Assembly (NCBI RefSeq): GCF_918797505.1
Contig: NC_092797.1
Coordinates: 55,712,157-55,776,156 of the forward strand
Source: Bemisia tabaci
Lineage: Eukaryota > Arthropoda > Insecta > Hemiptera > Aleyrodidae
Direction of reading: 5' to 3'
DNA length: 64,000 bases
Positions 50,049-61,344 of this stretch are shown here, in pieces. The notes beneath the pieces are model-generated. The model was not told the origin of the DNA. It saw nothing but the letters and a program-made list of their open reading frames with translations, and did not search any database. Position 1 is the stretch's first letter. Every line of letters starts with the position of its first letter. The translations under genes were made by a program, and so were the position numbers.

Positions 50049-52283
50049 TCCTTTTCCGTGTTATGTGTGTCCGTGTGTTGTGTCTCAAGGCCTCGATAGA
50101 CGCTCAAGTTCCGGAGCCAATTCCCATACAAGTGTCGGGAATCATCAGTCTTAAACTCGTTACTTCGTATTATTTCTAAATTAAAGCTTGGCAAAAATGT
50201 CCCGTGTGGCAAGGAATGATGAATGCTAGCACTCCATTTTCATCAATCATTATTGCCTTCAACTTTCAGGAATGAGGAGTGTATTAGATTGACTAAATCA
50301 AACAATTTTTTTTAAAATGTATGTACTTTCTTTGTTCAATTAGGTTCCTCTTGGATGTGAGCTGAACTAACGTCAGCCTAATGAGACCTTTTTTTTTCGC
50401 AGAGTAGCCACTGTAAAGTCAGTATCTTCGGTAAACATCAGACGGATTAGTACTGTTTTACAAGACTAAGTCAGTCTCATTAGTCTGAACGTCAAAATTT
50501 TACGGGCTTATGAGTGATTAAAAAATAAATAAAATAACAAGTTTCAATGAAGATCTTTTTTATTGCGATGAATAATTATCAAGTCACCTTTTTGTCACTA
50601 CTGATTCCTAAAAACAGAAGTATTTTGCCATCATTGAGAAAAATGTGTGTAAGCCCCTGAGGCTCCTAGTGCACATACAATCGAACGGAGGACAAAATTC
50701 CCGATTTCCCCGCCAAAATCGACAATTCTGCCACTGTTTCGGCTCATAAATTTCGAAAATGAGCACTTTTCGAGCGACAGTCAGGTGATTCCAAGCCCGA
50801 TCGTAGCGCGCTGTTGCCGCGACGCAGGACAAAAAACCCGATTCGCGTTATATCTGCGCAAACTTTTATCGGTTGTTCCAATAATACGGCAACTGAGGCT
50901 GCCACCGTAGAGTTCCGTAGTTTATGTGCCTATCGGAAACGTAGCGGTCCGATTCAAAGGGCAAAACCTCGGCCCCAAACGAGTTTCTCCGAATATAAAT
51001 TGGATGACATTCATCAACAGTCTATCTACCTCGGATTCCCTGCCAATCCGTCTGATACAACAGTTCTCCGAGGGTCCTGCTTTTAGACGAGCATGAGATG
51101 TTTCCCGAATAAAAGCGACGAATGTATTGTTAAAGATCTCTTCAGAGAGGGAAGATAAGTAGTAAAGAATACAGGGAACAGGGTGCATCGGGATTAAAAG
51201 CAAAGATTTCTGGAGTCAGTTTCAACGGCATTGCTTGTAGAACGGTCCTACTCCTGTTGCTCCTTGTTGTCAGTGGACTTTTTTATGCTGATATTTACAG
51301 CTATGGAAAAAAATGACGCACACATTTAAAAGCCCGAAATTATAAACACGAGAGAATACAAATGAAAAAATAGAATTGATAACTATTAAAACAATAAAAA
51401 AGGCAGCACGTTTTGGTCGTCACGGGCACATTTTCAGCTGCAAAATAATAAATATTATCACAAAATATAATGCTAGTATGAAACAACTGGTTTAGGCCAT
51501 CACTCTATTGTTCATAATTTTTAAAAAAAACTGCACGACTTGAGAGAGTTGCGTTCAGTTTTCAGCAAAGGAACCATATTTTTGAATACTATGGTCTCTT
51601 TGAGCTGTTACTTTCTCTTCGTGCTTTTAATAATCTGTAATCTTTTCGGTCTTCGGCTCGAGTCACACGATCGAACTATAAGTTATGAATCTAGGGAGGT
51701 AACTGCGCAGTAGGTTTTCGCGCACCAATCAGAGTTGAGCTTGCTATCAAGTTACTGCGACCCGCAGTAATTTGAGGGCCTAGAGGTCTCTGATTGGTAT
51801 TCACAGAACCTGTCGGAACTCTGACCTTGCTGACCTCGCCAGAGTGATAGCGCATAATCAGTTTGACGTGTGGCTCACGCTTTTGATATGATAATCTCAA
51901 AATCAAACCAAAGCAATTACGTAGGAGCGCAGAATAGCGGAGCGTACGTAACCTTTTTGAAGCTTTATGTGAAGCTCAACTAGAGTCGACAAAAAGTAAG
52001 GCGCAGGACCGGTGGGCAGCATTTTGCAGTTAAAAACTCTAATTTCTAGTTTGTCCGGAGAAGCACCTACCTGCATATGAAAACTAATCAATTCTTAGTG
52101 TTCCTGGGAATCTAAGGTGTTAATTGTAAGGTATGTATCGCATGAATGTCAGCCTCAGCTTGTAAGAATAAGTTTATTCCTTAGAAAGTAGTTAACAGAC
52201 ATTAGGATGGATAAGTTAATTAAGATAGGAAATTTTGAAATTTTTGTGAAATTCTCTATTTTCATGAATAAACTTTCTTTGAA
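50049..52283. other. Unassigned DNA, 2.2 kb, with two small inverted repeats
   Basis: A TAATGAGAC / GTCTCATTA pair spans 50371-50491, and CCAATCAGAG / CTCTGATTGG spans 51725-51797 around a TTACTGCGACCCGCAGTAA stem. No gene, family member or RNA was recognised. This is the longest stretch without an assigned element. Confidence 0.4.
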
Positions 52284-52320
52284 CCCCCCCCCCCCCAAAA
52301 AAAAAAACAAAAAAAAAAAA
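52284..52320. repeat. C-run followed by A-run
   Basis: About 13 Cs are followed by two A-runs interrupted by a single C. Low complexity. Confidence 0.9.
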
Positions 52321-52329
52321 ACTAATGCC

Positions 52330-53470
52330 ACACATGATACTTCTAAAATGAGCTAGACACTGTGGCTCTTAATTGCAAAATCTAGTCCAATTATCCGACA
52401 ACGGATCGAACAAGCGTCCTGTGGATCTCGAGGTTATTGAAATGCCACGCTCTCATTTTTATTCTAAACTATATGGCCCCATTCCTTACAAGAATGCCAC
52501 ATTGGTATACCAACAAGGAAATGGGGCTGAGCGGAAGAGTTTTGTATAAGTAAGATTGTAACTTGACAACCCTCTCATGCGTGGGGGTGAGGGCTAAATG
52601 TGGGCCTAACTTGACTCTTGCGAGTTTTCACTCAACTCCCAAGAGTCATATTCTCTCGACCGAGGAACTTTTTTTTGAGTTCCCATTCGTCGATAAGCAG
52701 GTAACCAACTGATGCTCAAGTTTGGAACCACCACTATCGTTTCTAACGGTTTTTTCCAGAGCACACTGATGTTCCTACTAATGGCACAACGGAAAGGAAG
52801 GTTGTTTTATAATTTTATTTTGATCTGTAAGACTTAAATGGTTTTGTGTACGCAGAGTTGCAAGGTGAGTCTTGCTGACCCGTGCTTGAATACATCAATT
52901 TTGAAGGTTTTTTTAAGTATTATCTATGGTATTTCTATGTTTTGAACGTAAGAAATACATGTTTTTTAAATTTTCTTTTTTTCATAATATCTTGGTGCTT
53001 TCTCGTCCATCATTTGTTTAACTCCCTCAGAAGACATAGATGACCCGGCTTAATATTTTCAGGGGTAGTTGTCAAACAACAATTCCCTGCACGACAAAAC
53101 TCTCGCAAAAATACCATTTTCAATCGCACGCTCTTTATAGGACGCTTGAGAGACCTTCACATTTTTGTTTACTTTTTTTCCAATATGACACATAGCACAT
53201 TTTAAGACAACTTAACCTTCACTTTTCTCAGATTTCAAAAATAAAAGACAATTCGCTATGATGACAGCGCACAGATACAACTATTCATGCTTGATGAATG
53301 TCCACGTTGCATAAGCAAAATTGAAGGTGTGATGGCGTGAGGTGTGAACTCGCAATACTCCACTCTATGCTATTAGTGAGGTTTTGCTTCGATTTTGGAA
53401 AAGTTAAAAAACTAGGGACTAGGCTATAGATTACGTCTTTCCTATTTTTGGCTGCGTTGCTCAGATAGTC
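52330..53470 (+). repeat. Long dispersed repeat, copy 2
   Basis: CTAAAATGAGCTAGACACTG and AGTCCAATTAT align with block 1 of copy 1. About 370 bp of different sequence follows. Block 2 resumes at about 52860 with GCTGACCCGTGCTTGAATAC, ATCAATTTTGAAGG, CCCTCAGAAGACATAGATGA and AACTCTCGCAAAAATACC. From 53262 a P530 left half follows (CAGCGCACAGATACAACTAT, TTGGCTGCGTTGCTCAGATA). The middle difference suggests an insertion or deletion in one copy. Confidence 0.62.
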
Positions 53471-53537
53471 TTTGAAGCACCACTACAAATACTAAGACAA
53501 ATGGAAAAAAAACCTATTATGGAAATGGAGCATGGGA

Positions 53538-53650
53538 AAGGACACGCGTTAATGACGGCGTAGAGATACAACTATTCGTGCTTGATGGATGCCTGTGTTG
53601 CGTCTGCAAAATTGAAGGCGCGATGGCGCGATGGCGCGAGGCGCTAACTT
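53538..53650 (+). mobile_element. P530 left-terminal fragment
   Basis: CACGCGTTAATGACGGCGTA, GAGATACAACTATTCGTGCT, TGATGGATGCCTGTGTTGCG and GAAGGCGCGATGGCGCGATG lie just downstream of another P530 left half. It ends in a GATGGCGC direct repeat (three units). Confidence 0.75.
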
Positions 53651-53991
53651 GGCTTCGCTCTATGCCAACGTTTGGAATGTATTTGTAGAGTTCAGATGTT
53701 CTGGCCCCATATGATTCCTTCTGAAGAGATCGTCGAGTCAGTTGGAATTGGTTTCCGAACTTCTCGTTGAGTGAAATGTTTCCTACGTAAAATCTTGTAG
53801 AGAAAAAAATGTGACGTTTTTATTTAGTTTAAACCCTGTCCGGTGGCTCATTTTAAATAAACATTTTTCAGAGATCCCGTTTAGTGAATTGTAAACTCAA
53901 ACTGACATTACTTAAGTTTATTCTGATATTTTTGTCTCAATAGTTTCGTAGAACACTCTTTCATGCATCAGTATCGTGACTGAGTTTTGAC
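53651..53991. other. Mostly unassigned DNA
   Basis: CTGAAGAGATCGTCGAGTCA (about 53721) resembles block 2 of the long repeat. The rest shows nothing. Confidence 0.35.
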
Positions 53992-54232
53992 TCCTGTGCC
54001 GCGCTAGGGGAGAACGCTCTATGAACACTTGAGATTTGCCTAATTTCCTCGAAGAAAACGCTTACTTTTGAGGAAAGTTATGGATCTTTTTCCTTGAAAT
54101 TTCCAGAAATTACAAGCACTACTGTCTGAAAGTTTTGAAGAAAAATATTCAAAATTTTAACGGTAAATTCGGTCTTTATCGAAGGATAGTTGGCAACGCC
54201 TGAAGGTTCATACGGCGTTTTTTCCTAACAAG
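53992..54232. mobile_element. I260 MITE, worn copy
   Basis: CTCCTGTGCCGCGCTAGGGG, AGAACGCTCTATGAACACTT and CATACGGCGTTTTTTCCTAA are family ends with several changes. The interior TTGGCAACGCCTGAAGG is typical. Confidence 0.7.
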
Positions 54233-54267
54233 GTACCTAGTCCTTGGCTGAGGTCCCTTTCTCTTTT

Positions 54268-54508
54268 CGCACAGTGGATCGAGTCAATGAGTGAGGTCGG
54301 ACTTGAAATTGTTGACTAACAGTGCTATATTTGATGTTTAACTCGTCACATTTTAAATTTTACGGGGTGTTCCTGAAAGTGAATTTCACGAGGAAACCAA
54401 TGGAACTATTTCCAAGACCACAAAGTTTTTTAATAAACGGAGTTATAAGCTTTTAAGGTTTCCAAATTTTGTCCGACTCCTTCCTCCATTGACTCGATCC
54501 ACTGTGCG
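54268..54508. mobile_element. Q237 TIR element, copy 2
   Basis: Ends are CGCACAGTGGATCGAGTCAA and the complement of TTGACTCGATCCACTGTGCG, a better match to each other than in copy 1. GAGGTCGGACTTGAAATTGT and TTTGTCCGACTCC mirror each other inside. Confidence 0.87.
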
Positions 54509-54557
54509 TTGATGGTCATTTACCAACCACGAACTGGAATCGCATAGTAAAATTACA

Positions 54558-54815
54558 TATCGACGGTGCAAGTTGGCAATCGCATAACTCGTTTGCGGTG
54601 TCTGAAAATCTCCGCAACTATGTTATTTTTTTAAAGGAGAACAAATGGACATGATTCCTTGAAGTTTTTGCAGAATTTTCTTCGCACATAGAAGAAAAAT
54701 CATGGAAGTTTTAAAGAATTACCGTTGAGTAGTTTTCCGTTTAAAAATAAAGTATGACAGGAAGTCTGCGACGTCGCAAACCGAGTTATGTGATTGCCGA
54801 CTTTCACCGTCGATA
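54558..54815. mobile_element. J260 MITE, copy (complete)
   Basis: Ends are TATCGACGGTGCAAGTTGGC, AATCGCATAACTCGTTTGCG and the complement of CGCAAACCGAGTTATGTGAT, TGCCGACTTTCACCGTCGATA. The terminal repeat is about 50 bp with few mismatches. AAGTATGACAGGAAGTCTGC is shared with copy 1. Confidence 0.87.
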
Positions 54816-55278
54816 TATTTGAATAAACGGAAACTTTGGCGAAAGTTTGCGTTTGAAAAATGCCGCGGGGCTGGTGAGCCGGTGTCGCAAGAAGGATGCG
54901 ATGTCTGCTGCACTCCGACTGGGTCCATGCTAACTCCATTTCTCCATCATTAAACACGGCTCTCCAGATCCAGACTCCGGCCCGGCCCAGCCCGGCTCCC
55001 GATGTAAATGCTTTCGCTCCGATTAATTTCATTTCCAGGATCCATCCGTTAATTTGTTTGAGCCCGTGACAAGACCTCATCAAGTATCGTCAACTCTGTA
55101 ATCGCCTCCCAACAACCCCCTCCCGCCGTCGCATCCTCTTCTCTGTCTTTCCTCCCTGGGGGGCTCTCTCTCCGTTGTAATTTGGCCTCCAGGTTTTCTC
55201 GACAGCGTTGCCGCTTCGTTTGGACTCCGGGTCACGCCCCCTGGCTTCTTTGGAGTCCGACCCTTGAGAAGTTCAAAT
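54816..55278. other. Unassigned DNA
   Basis: A GC-rich then C/T-rich stretch; the 127-codon minus-strand frame at 54700-55083 overlaps J260 and has no recognisable motif. Confidence 0.35.
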
Positions 55279-55531
55279 CCTCACCTTCCGGCCGAAGTAT
55301 CACGAGCGCTGTGCCACGTTTAAAAATTCCAGCGGTCATTTTATTTTTTTTACAGAGAAATTTTTGGCTGAATCTGTTTGAAAATTTCACCGAATTTTAT
55401 CGGCAGCACGAAGAAAGTTCAGTGAAATTTCCGGACAGCTTCGTTGAAACAGTTCGTTGTAAAAAATAAAATTGCGGCGAAAATTTTGAAACGTCGCATG
55501 GCGCTTACGATACTTTGGCCGGAAGGTGACG
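55279..55531. mobile_element. TIR252 MITE, copy 3
   Basis: Ends are CCTCACCTTCCGGCCGAAGT, ATCACGAGCGCTGTGCCACG and the complement of CGTCGCATGGCGCTTACGAT, ACTTTGGCCGGAAGGTGACG. The centre is CAGCACGAAGAAAGTTCAGTGA. Confidence 0.87.
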
Positions 55532-55624
55532 AAATGGGCTTGTTCCATAATTGAATCAGTGAGAATGAAAACCCACCAATTTGGAAACTTGAAAACGTCC
55601 AAATCAGTGGCGTTGCGTGCTTTG

Positions 55625-55745
55625 CAGTATCGGTTGATCTGCCATTTAAACCTATGGAAAAGGATCGATAAGCAAGGTGTTCGCAACAAACACATTAAAA
55701 ATCGATTTACCCTAGCTTCAAATGAAGAAATATCGATCATCGATT
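55625..55745 (-). repeat. Dispersed repeat Z, copy 2
   Basis: Reverse-complement partner of 545-672: TGATCTGCCATTTAAACC, GAAAAGGATCGATAAGCAAG, AAATCGATTTACCC and GAAATATCGATCATCGAT. Confidence 0.6.
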
Positions 55746-56252
55746 ATTCACGCCTCACCACTGGTCCAAATTCCACTAAATATATATGCCCCTTTTTCAT
55801 CAGCGAAAACTCTTGGGAAACGCTGCTATATGCAATATCACTGGACATTTAAGTCTTTCTTTCGTCTTTAGGTCGCTTAGGCTTTATTTTCGACCCTCAA
55901 GCCTCTTTCTCCATGGACAATTGTATATTATTTCGTGGGTGATGATAGTTTAAGCATACCTAGAGAAAAATAAACCGACTCAAACGACTTAAGTCCCTTA
56001 AAGTTTTCGGTTCGGTTGCTCAAACTTTTACACATAACAATAGGTCCTTGGTTTGGATAATGAAAATCTTTGGTAGAAATAACAGGGCTCGTGGAATTTT
56101 TTCTTCATATCGGATACTTCGGTCACAGGGACCGAAGCTCGATTTCTGAGCCTAACAAAGCTTGATTGACTGAATTAAAAACCCTGATGAAACCCATGAA
56201 ACAAAGTTCGGTAGTTTTTTCATAGGATTTTTTTCTGAATTTAAATATCTAG
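55746..56252. other. Unassigned DNA
   Basis: No gene or repeat partner. Confidence 0.3.
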
Positions 56253-56553
56253 GAACATGAAAAAACAATGGTAGGGAGGACGGAAAACAATGCTAAAAAT
56301 ACAACACAAAAAATCCTGAGTCGTTTCGACTCAAAACTGAGTCATTTTCGAGTCGGAAGATATTAAAAAAACCTAGGTTTTTTTCGGATGTCGGCAACCA
56401 ACATGTAGTTCTCAAGTTTTTTTTGGACATTTTTTTTAATTCTTGATATATTTTCCGACTGAAAATGACTCAGTTCTGAGTCAAAACGTCGCGGGTTTTT
56501 GTGTATTTTTAGCCTCGTTTTTAGTTTTTTCCTCCTTGTTTTTTTTCATGTTA
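56253..56553. mobile_element. Foldback, about 300 bp
   Basis: GAACATGAAAAAACAATGG, GCTAAAAATACAACACAAAA and GACTCAAAACTGAGTCATTT, TCGAGTCGGAAGATATT are mirrored by ATATTTTCCGACTGAAAATG, ACTCAGTTCTGAGTCAAAAC and TTTTTGTGTATTTTTAGCC, TTTTTTTTCATGTT. Arms are about 100-120 bp with small indels. It is a singleton here. Confidence 0.8.
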
Positions 56554-57274
56554 CCATTGTCTCGGGCTACTTCATAAAATTTGTATCTATAATATAAAGG
56601 AATAGACTCTGTAACTTTGCCTCCAAGACTGTTTCGTCAGGTTCATTTCATCAATTAAATTCCTCGAAATCCGGCAACCTTCTTCTTCAGAGGAGAGAAA
56701 CGTTTCCCGCAATATTAATACATCGAAAGGACTCTTTCAAATGCGCAGTGAAAATTTACAATTTCACCAAGATGAATGTTGGGGCATTAATAAATAATTG
56801 AATCGGGTGTCTCGAGAGAGATAGCACTGCGTGCCCGGGATCCTGTGACAATACTCTGAGTATCACTTCTTAGGACCCAGAGTTCCTCCATCTCGCGAGA
56901 AAGTATAAGGATGCGCCATCAGCAAGGTATGCGCTTTTAAGTAGTTCTACCGTATTCTCATGGTATGTGTATGAACTCAATCAGTTTAAATAATTTGTCT
57001 CCTACAAACTCAAAGAAAAACCAAAAACACTAAGAAATGCTGCGAAACAATTCAAATCATACGTGAAAAACAAATACCACTTCCAAATATGTTTATAGCT
57101 CCCTAGAGTTGCCATATTCTGCAATTAAATGCAGAGATTAAAAACATGGGTTTAGATCCTGGCAACTATGTCTGGACACTTGGACAGACCTATTTGCTGG
57201 TGCCCATGAAAAAAAAAAACGCCGTAAATGCGATGAATTGGAACCTTCGAGAAACAGACTACACAAGTTTTTCT
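56554..57274. other. Unassigned DNA
   Basis: No gene. A possible I260 trace (AAAAACGCCGTAAATGCG) lies at about 57213, next to the G2 start. Confidence 0.3.
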
Positions 57275-57523
57275 GGTTTCAGGACATACCGTCAACGATA
57301 TTTTGTCCGTGCGCCCGTTTGGTCCGGTAGTTTACGTCCAAGCGTTAAGTAAGAAACAGTGACTTGATACAAGTGCTATATTTTAGCCCATTTTTCAAAA
57401 TCCTGAGTCCCAAAATCCCACATTTCAAAATCCTGAGTTGACAAACGCTGACTCCGCCAGTTTAAATATTAGAGCCAAACGCAGAGCGGAGCGGCCGCGC
57501 GGCATGCTGCCAGGCCGCGCACC

Positions 57524-57599
57524 GGCGCCTACAAACCTAACAGGGATACTTCACGCATTGCGCAATGCGTGCAGTATCCCTGTTAGGTTTGTAGGCACC
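57524..57599. repeat. Hairpin module, copy 3
   Basis: The left arm GGCGCCTACAAACCTAACAG, GGATACTTCACGCATTGC is followed at once by its complement. It has two mismatches (GTGCAGTAT for GTGAAGTAT, and GGCACC for GGCGCC). Confidence 0.92.
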
Positions 57600-58538
57600 A
57601 ATGAGCGTGTCGCGCTTGTCCCTCGCCCGCCAAGCCGCGGCGCTTCAAGCAACTATTTCGCAACAGAGGTGGTGCACAGTATCATAAGAAATTGAAGACT
57701 CTCCGACATATTAAGAATGACAGGCATTCTTTAAGAGTACGGAGCTTTCCTCGAAAAATAAATCAAGATACTATGGCACAAAAAGAGAGCGGTAGTCCAA
57801 AAACTCTCTAAGTTCTAGCATCCGTATTGAGGTTTAGCATAATTTGTGAATTTCTTCGGAGAAAAAGGGACTCGCTTTAGGCAGAAACATTCTTGAGTAT
57901 ACTGTCAAGATGATTTTATTTTGAATCGAGAATAAAATAGCTGAATGAAAGCGGGGTTCTGCTTGATTTAGTGACTTTTCGTCTTATATAAGCATCTTTT
58001 TCTTCTTGAACCAAACATCATTTTCTTTATCGATTCAAAAGGAAATCATCACGGCGGTGAATTTAAGTGTATTCCTGCTTGAATCAAGTCACTTTTTCCT
58101 CTAAGGAAGTTCAAAAATCCTGCTAAATGTTATTGCATACAGATACTAGGACTAAGTAAGTTTTCCGACTACCGCTCTGTTTTTGTCGTCGTCTCTCCAT
58201 TTAATATGCAATCGATTTTCGTGCTTTTGAAATATTCCATCAATCATGATACGTTTGTGAGGTGCTTTCAATCTCGTACGATACTGTGCAACACCTCCGT
58301 GGCGAAATAGTTGCTCGAAACACCGCGGCACGCCGGCGCCGTCGCGAAGTTATCGTACCTACACATGAAAAATCTAAGAGCCTTTGGCTGAGGCAAATCA
58401 AATACTTTTTTCGGTACCAAGATAAGATTTTCTTGAGAGATAATTTAGTCCTGTTGCATCAAAGAGGTGTAGAGAGTTTTAGTTAATTTTCTCTCATGAA
58501 ATTGATGCCCTCCCATTTTCACCAAAATTCTCAATTAT

Positions 58539-58800
58539 ATATGGATTGTATTTTGCAAAAAGGAACCACTAGCATTGCAATGATGCTAAGATTGTGCAAC
58601 TTCATCTTTTGCAATAAAATTGCGGAAATCGTGAAAAACTATGAAATTTAGATGGTAATTTTTGTCTTTTAGCGAGTAAAATATAAATTATTAATGGATA
58701 ATCGGGGGTTTCCTCCAAGATAAAAGAAGTTGCACAATCTTAGCAACATTGCAATGCTAGTGGTTCCTTTTTGCAAAATGCAATCCATATTTTTCTCCGT
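58539..58800. mobile_element. H254 MITE inserted in G2, 4-bp duplication
   Basis: The element is 58543-58796 (254 bp) between ATAT tetramers. Ends are GGATTGTATTTTGCAAAAAG, GAACCACTAGCATTGCAATG and the complement of CATTGCAATGCTAGTGGTTC, CTTTTTGCAAAATGCAATCC. Terminal repeats are about 60 bp. The uninterrupted G2 at 27951 reads CAATTATATATTATTCTCCG. Removing the element and one ATAT gives a match of equal length with one substitution. Confidence 0.92.
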
Positions 58801-59041
58801 CGGACCGAACAACCAAACAGAAACAAGCAAACCCTCATTCTTCCAAATCATAATACATTTCCATCCATGAACATTGTGTCCCAACCAACCAATTGTCATT
58901 TGTATTTACATGTGGACCAATTAACTTTGGGTCTCAATTGGTAGGTGGACCAAAACTCCCTTGCCGCAAAAACGCAAGGACGTAAACTACTGGAAATACA
59001 TGCGCGTGGACAAAAAATCGTTGACGAAATGTCTTATAACC

Positions 59042-59288
59042 GTTTATTATTTTTAGTATTTTAGCCATTTCTTTTTTACTCAACGTGATTTTTTTCGATT
59101 TTGCGTGTAGAAAGTCTGCTTAGTTAGATGTTATTAGCGCCATATATACTAAACATGAATAATAAGTTTCATTTTTAGCTCAAGCGCTGTCGAAGCGAGT
59201 TCGCCGTAAACAACTCGATTTTACAGAATTTTGGTAGACATTTTTAGCATTCATGTATCTCTCGTGTACAACAGAACCCTTGATATAT
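59042..59288. other. Unassigned DNA
   Basis: No repeat partner or gene. Confidence 0.3.
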
Positions 59289-59541
59289 TCTCACCTACCG
59301 GCCAAAGTATCACAAGCGCCGTGCGGCGTTTAAAAATTTCCGCCGCCATTTTATTTTTTAACAGAGAAATTATTCAACGAAGCTGTCCGAAAATTTCACT
59401 GAATTTTCCTGGAGTGGCCGATGAAATTCGGTAAAATTTTCAAACATATGCAATCAACAATTTCTCTATAAAAAAATAAAATGGCGGCGGAAATTTTTAA
59501 ACGTCACATGGCGCTTGTGTTACTTTGGCCGGAGGGCGACG
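59289..59541. mobile_element. TIR252 MITE, copy 4
   Basis: Ends are TCTCACCTACCGGCCAAAGT, ATCACAAGCGCCGTGCGGCG and the complement of CGTCACATGGCGCTTGTGTT, ACTTTGGCCGGAGGGCGACG. L200 copy 2 begins within 10 bp. Confidence 0.87.
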
Positions 59542-59547
59542 ATATTT

Positions 59548-59744
59548 ACACTGAAAAAAAGATTGGTAGAATTTACCATTCCTTCTCGCTGCATCTCTTC
59601 AAGTCGATTCTGCCAGAGGAATGGTTACCTGTACCAGCATGTAGTAACGTTTACCTTCTTCTGGCAGAATTGACTCTAAATGGACGCTGTGTGAAATACA
59701 GCGTGAAGGACTGGTAAATTCTACCAATCTTTTTTTTTCAATGG
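59548..59744. mobile_element. L200 element, copy 2 (single body)
   Basis: Ends are CACTGAAAAAAAGATTGGTA, GAATTTACCATTCC and the complement of CTGGTAAATTCTACCAATCT, TTTTTTTTCA. The body GTCGATTCTGCCAGAGGAAT, GGTTACCTGTACCAGCATGT, AGTAACGTTTACCTTCTTCT and GGCAGAATTGAC is internally inverted as well. Confidence 0.83.
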
Positions 59745-60226
59745 GCTTGACCCCATATTGTTTGTAATTACAGATAAGAATCTCCGGGAGGGTGAAGAAC
59801 AATGCGTCCGTTGAGAATTAAGGAGATCCAATAAAAGCAAAATTCAACGCACCCTCGATACGATGATCCATCTCGGGAAAAAACAAAAGTGGAGTATATT
59901 GAAATAGGGGCCGCGAGGATGATGCCCGGGGTAAAAAGCGCCGAAAATTCCGACGTCGGAATGTGGCGTTTGTCAATTTTCCACCGTTCAATTTCCGGGA
60001 GCGGCGCATCAGACCCGACCCGAACCCCATCCGCCCCCGCACGGGTCTCATTGGAATTCTATTCGGCACTTTGCATTTGTTGTGGGCTCTGCCAATTCCC
60101 CGCAGGCGTTACCCCGTCGTTGTCTGCCCAGATCCCGCGCACATACTCCCGTTAATGGCTCAAACCACCGGAGTCGCATCCCATTTATATAGGAGTTACG
60201 GGGTTTATTCCCAGCGCGAAAAAGCG
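59745..60226. other. GC-rich unassigned DNA
   Basis: Overlapping frames of 83-118 codons between 59818 and 60319 have no recognisable domain. Confidence 0.35.
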
Positions 60227-60290
60227 TATTGCCGTACTAAAAAAATACGCCGTGTGAGAATTCAAATGTTGCCCAATTTGGGGACCATTA
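60227..60290. mobile_element. I260 left-end fragment
   Basis: ATTGCCGTACTAAAAAAATA, CGCCGTGTGAGAATTCAAAT and GTTGCCCAATTTGG are the left end of I260; the rest is missing. Confidence 0.6.
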
Positions 60291-60356
60291 CGCCAAACGA
60301 ACGTCGAAAATGTTTTTAAAATTGTTTTAAACATTTTTATCACGGGGTTATAGCAA

Positions 60357-60616
60357 AAATGGACAGCGTTAAGCAGGAAGGAACCAGCCTTGCCAGCTAT
60401 TGCCAGGTTTAATTGGGCAATTTAATTTTTTACATGAAAACGGTTGTGCAGATTATTGTGCACATTTCAGTGAATTTTCTGCGTAGTACGAGGCAAATTT
60501 TTTAAAACTTTCAAATAAATCCGCCCAACGTTCTCTTGTAAGACATTGAATTGTCCTGTTAAATTTTGCGATAGCTGATATGGCTTGGTTCCTCTCTGCG
60601 AAAGCGCGGTCCAAAT
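60357..60616. mobile_element. C250 MITE, copy 4 (complete), AAAT flanks
   Basis: The unit from GGACAGCGTTAAGCAGGAAG to GCGAAAGCGCGGTCC (60361-60612) is flanked by AAAT at 60357-60360 and 60613-60616. Inside are GGGCAATTTAATTTTTTACA, TTTCAGTGAATTTTCTGCGT and AACGTTCTCTTGTAAGACAT. The 4-bp duplication and GGAC ends are like Pal122. Confidence 0.88.
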
Positions 60617-61022
60617 ATTTCACAAAATGAACAATATTTGTTAAGCTTTTACTCGAGCCTTATTCTACTGACTTGTTCAGGTTTCGAAAGAAGTGAAGGA
60701 GACAGTCATTTTTTTAAATACATTTTAGTAACATCCTGATGTTCTTCCTGATGTGTTAAGCGGCATTTTTCGCGAGCATGGCAGCACATTGTTGATACAA
60801 CTGTGAAAGCTTTTCTCCAGCGTCGGCTCAAAATTTCCGCTTTTTCCTAATTTGTGTAAATCCTGAGCACACCGTCAATTGGTTACACTTTTTCACTTAG
60901 GCTACATCCTGACATTGCAAAGTAAAATAACACGAAATGTTGTAGATCGACGAGGCTTCGTCATGATTGAAAAAAGTAAAGTGTGCCAGATAGTGGATCT
61001 CCATCATCGCGAATTGATAAAT
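60617..61022. other. Unassigned DNA
   Basis: No gene or repeat partner. Confidence 0.3.
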
Positions 61023-61274
61023 CGTCACCTTCCGGCCAAAGTATCACAAGTGCCATGCGACGATTCAAAATTTTCGCCGCCATTTTATTTTTTTACAGAG
61101 AAATTTTCGGTTGAATCAGTTTGAAAATTTCATTGAATTTTATCGCAGCATAACTAAAATTTAGTGCAATTTCCGGACAGCTTTGTTAAACAGTTTCTCT
61201 GTAAAAAAATAAAAGGGCGTCGGAAATTTTGAAACGTCGCATGGCGCTTGTGATACTTTCGCCGAAAGGTGACG
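61023..61274. mobile_element. TIR252 MITE, copy 5
   Basis: Ends are CGTCACCTTCCGGCCAAAGT, ATCACAAGTGCCATGCGACG and the complement of CGTCGCATGGCGCTTGTGAT, ACTTTCGCCGAAAGGTGACG. Confidence 0.87.
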
Positions 61275-61344
61275 AAATGTGCGTTTGTGGTTTTATTATC
61301 AATATTCGCAACTTTGAGTATAATCGAGGTTAGATACGAAGAAT

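Larger units (their letters stand above)
57275..59041 (+). mobile_element. G2 element, copy 2, both ends present, interrupted by H254
   Basis: Ends are GGTTTCAGGACATACCGTCA, ACGATATTTTGTCC and the complement of GGACAAAAAATCGTTGACGA, AATGTCTTATAACC; the inverted repeat is about 70 bp. The core shared with G938 is 57420-57842, including the hairpin. About 290 bp of unassigned DNA follows. Then an inverted partial core (58133-58350) reads CAGATACTAGGACTAAGTAA, CTACCGCTCTGTTTTTG, GTGCAACACCTCCGTGGCG. G2-specific AAAAATCTAAGAGCCTTTGG follows. Without H254 it is about 1.5 kb. No transposase frame. Confidence 0.8.
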
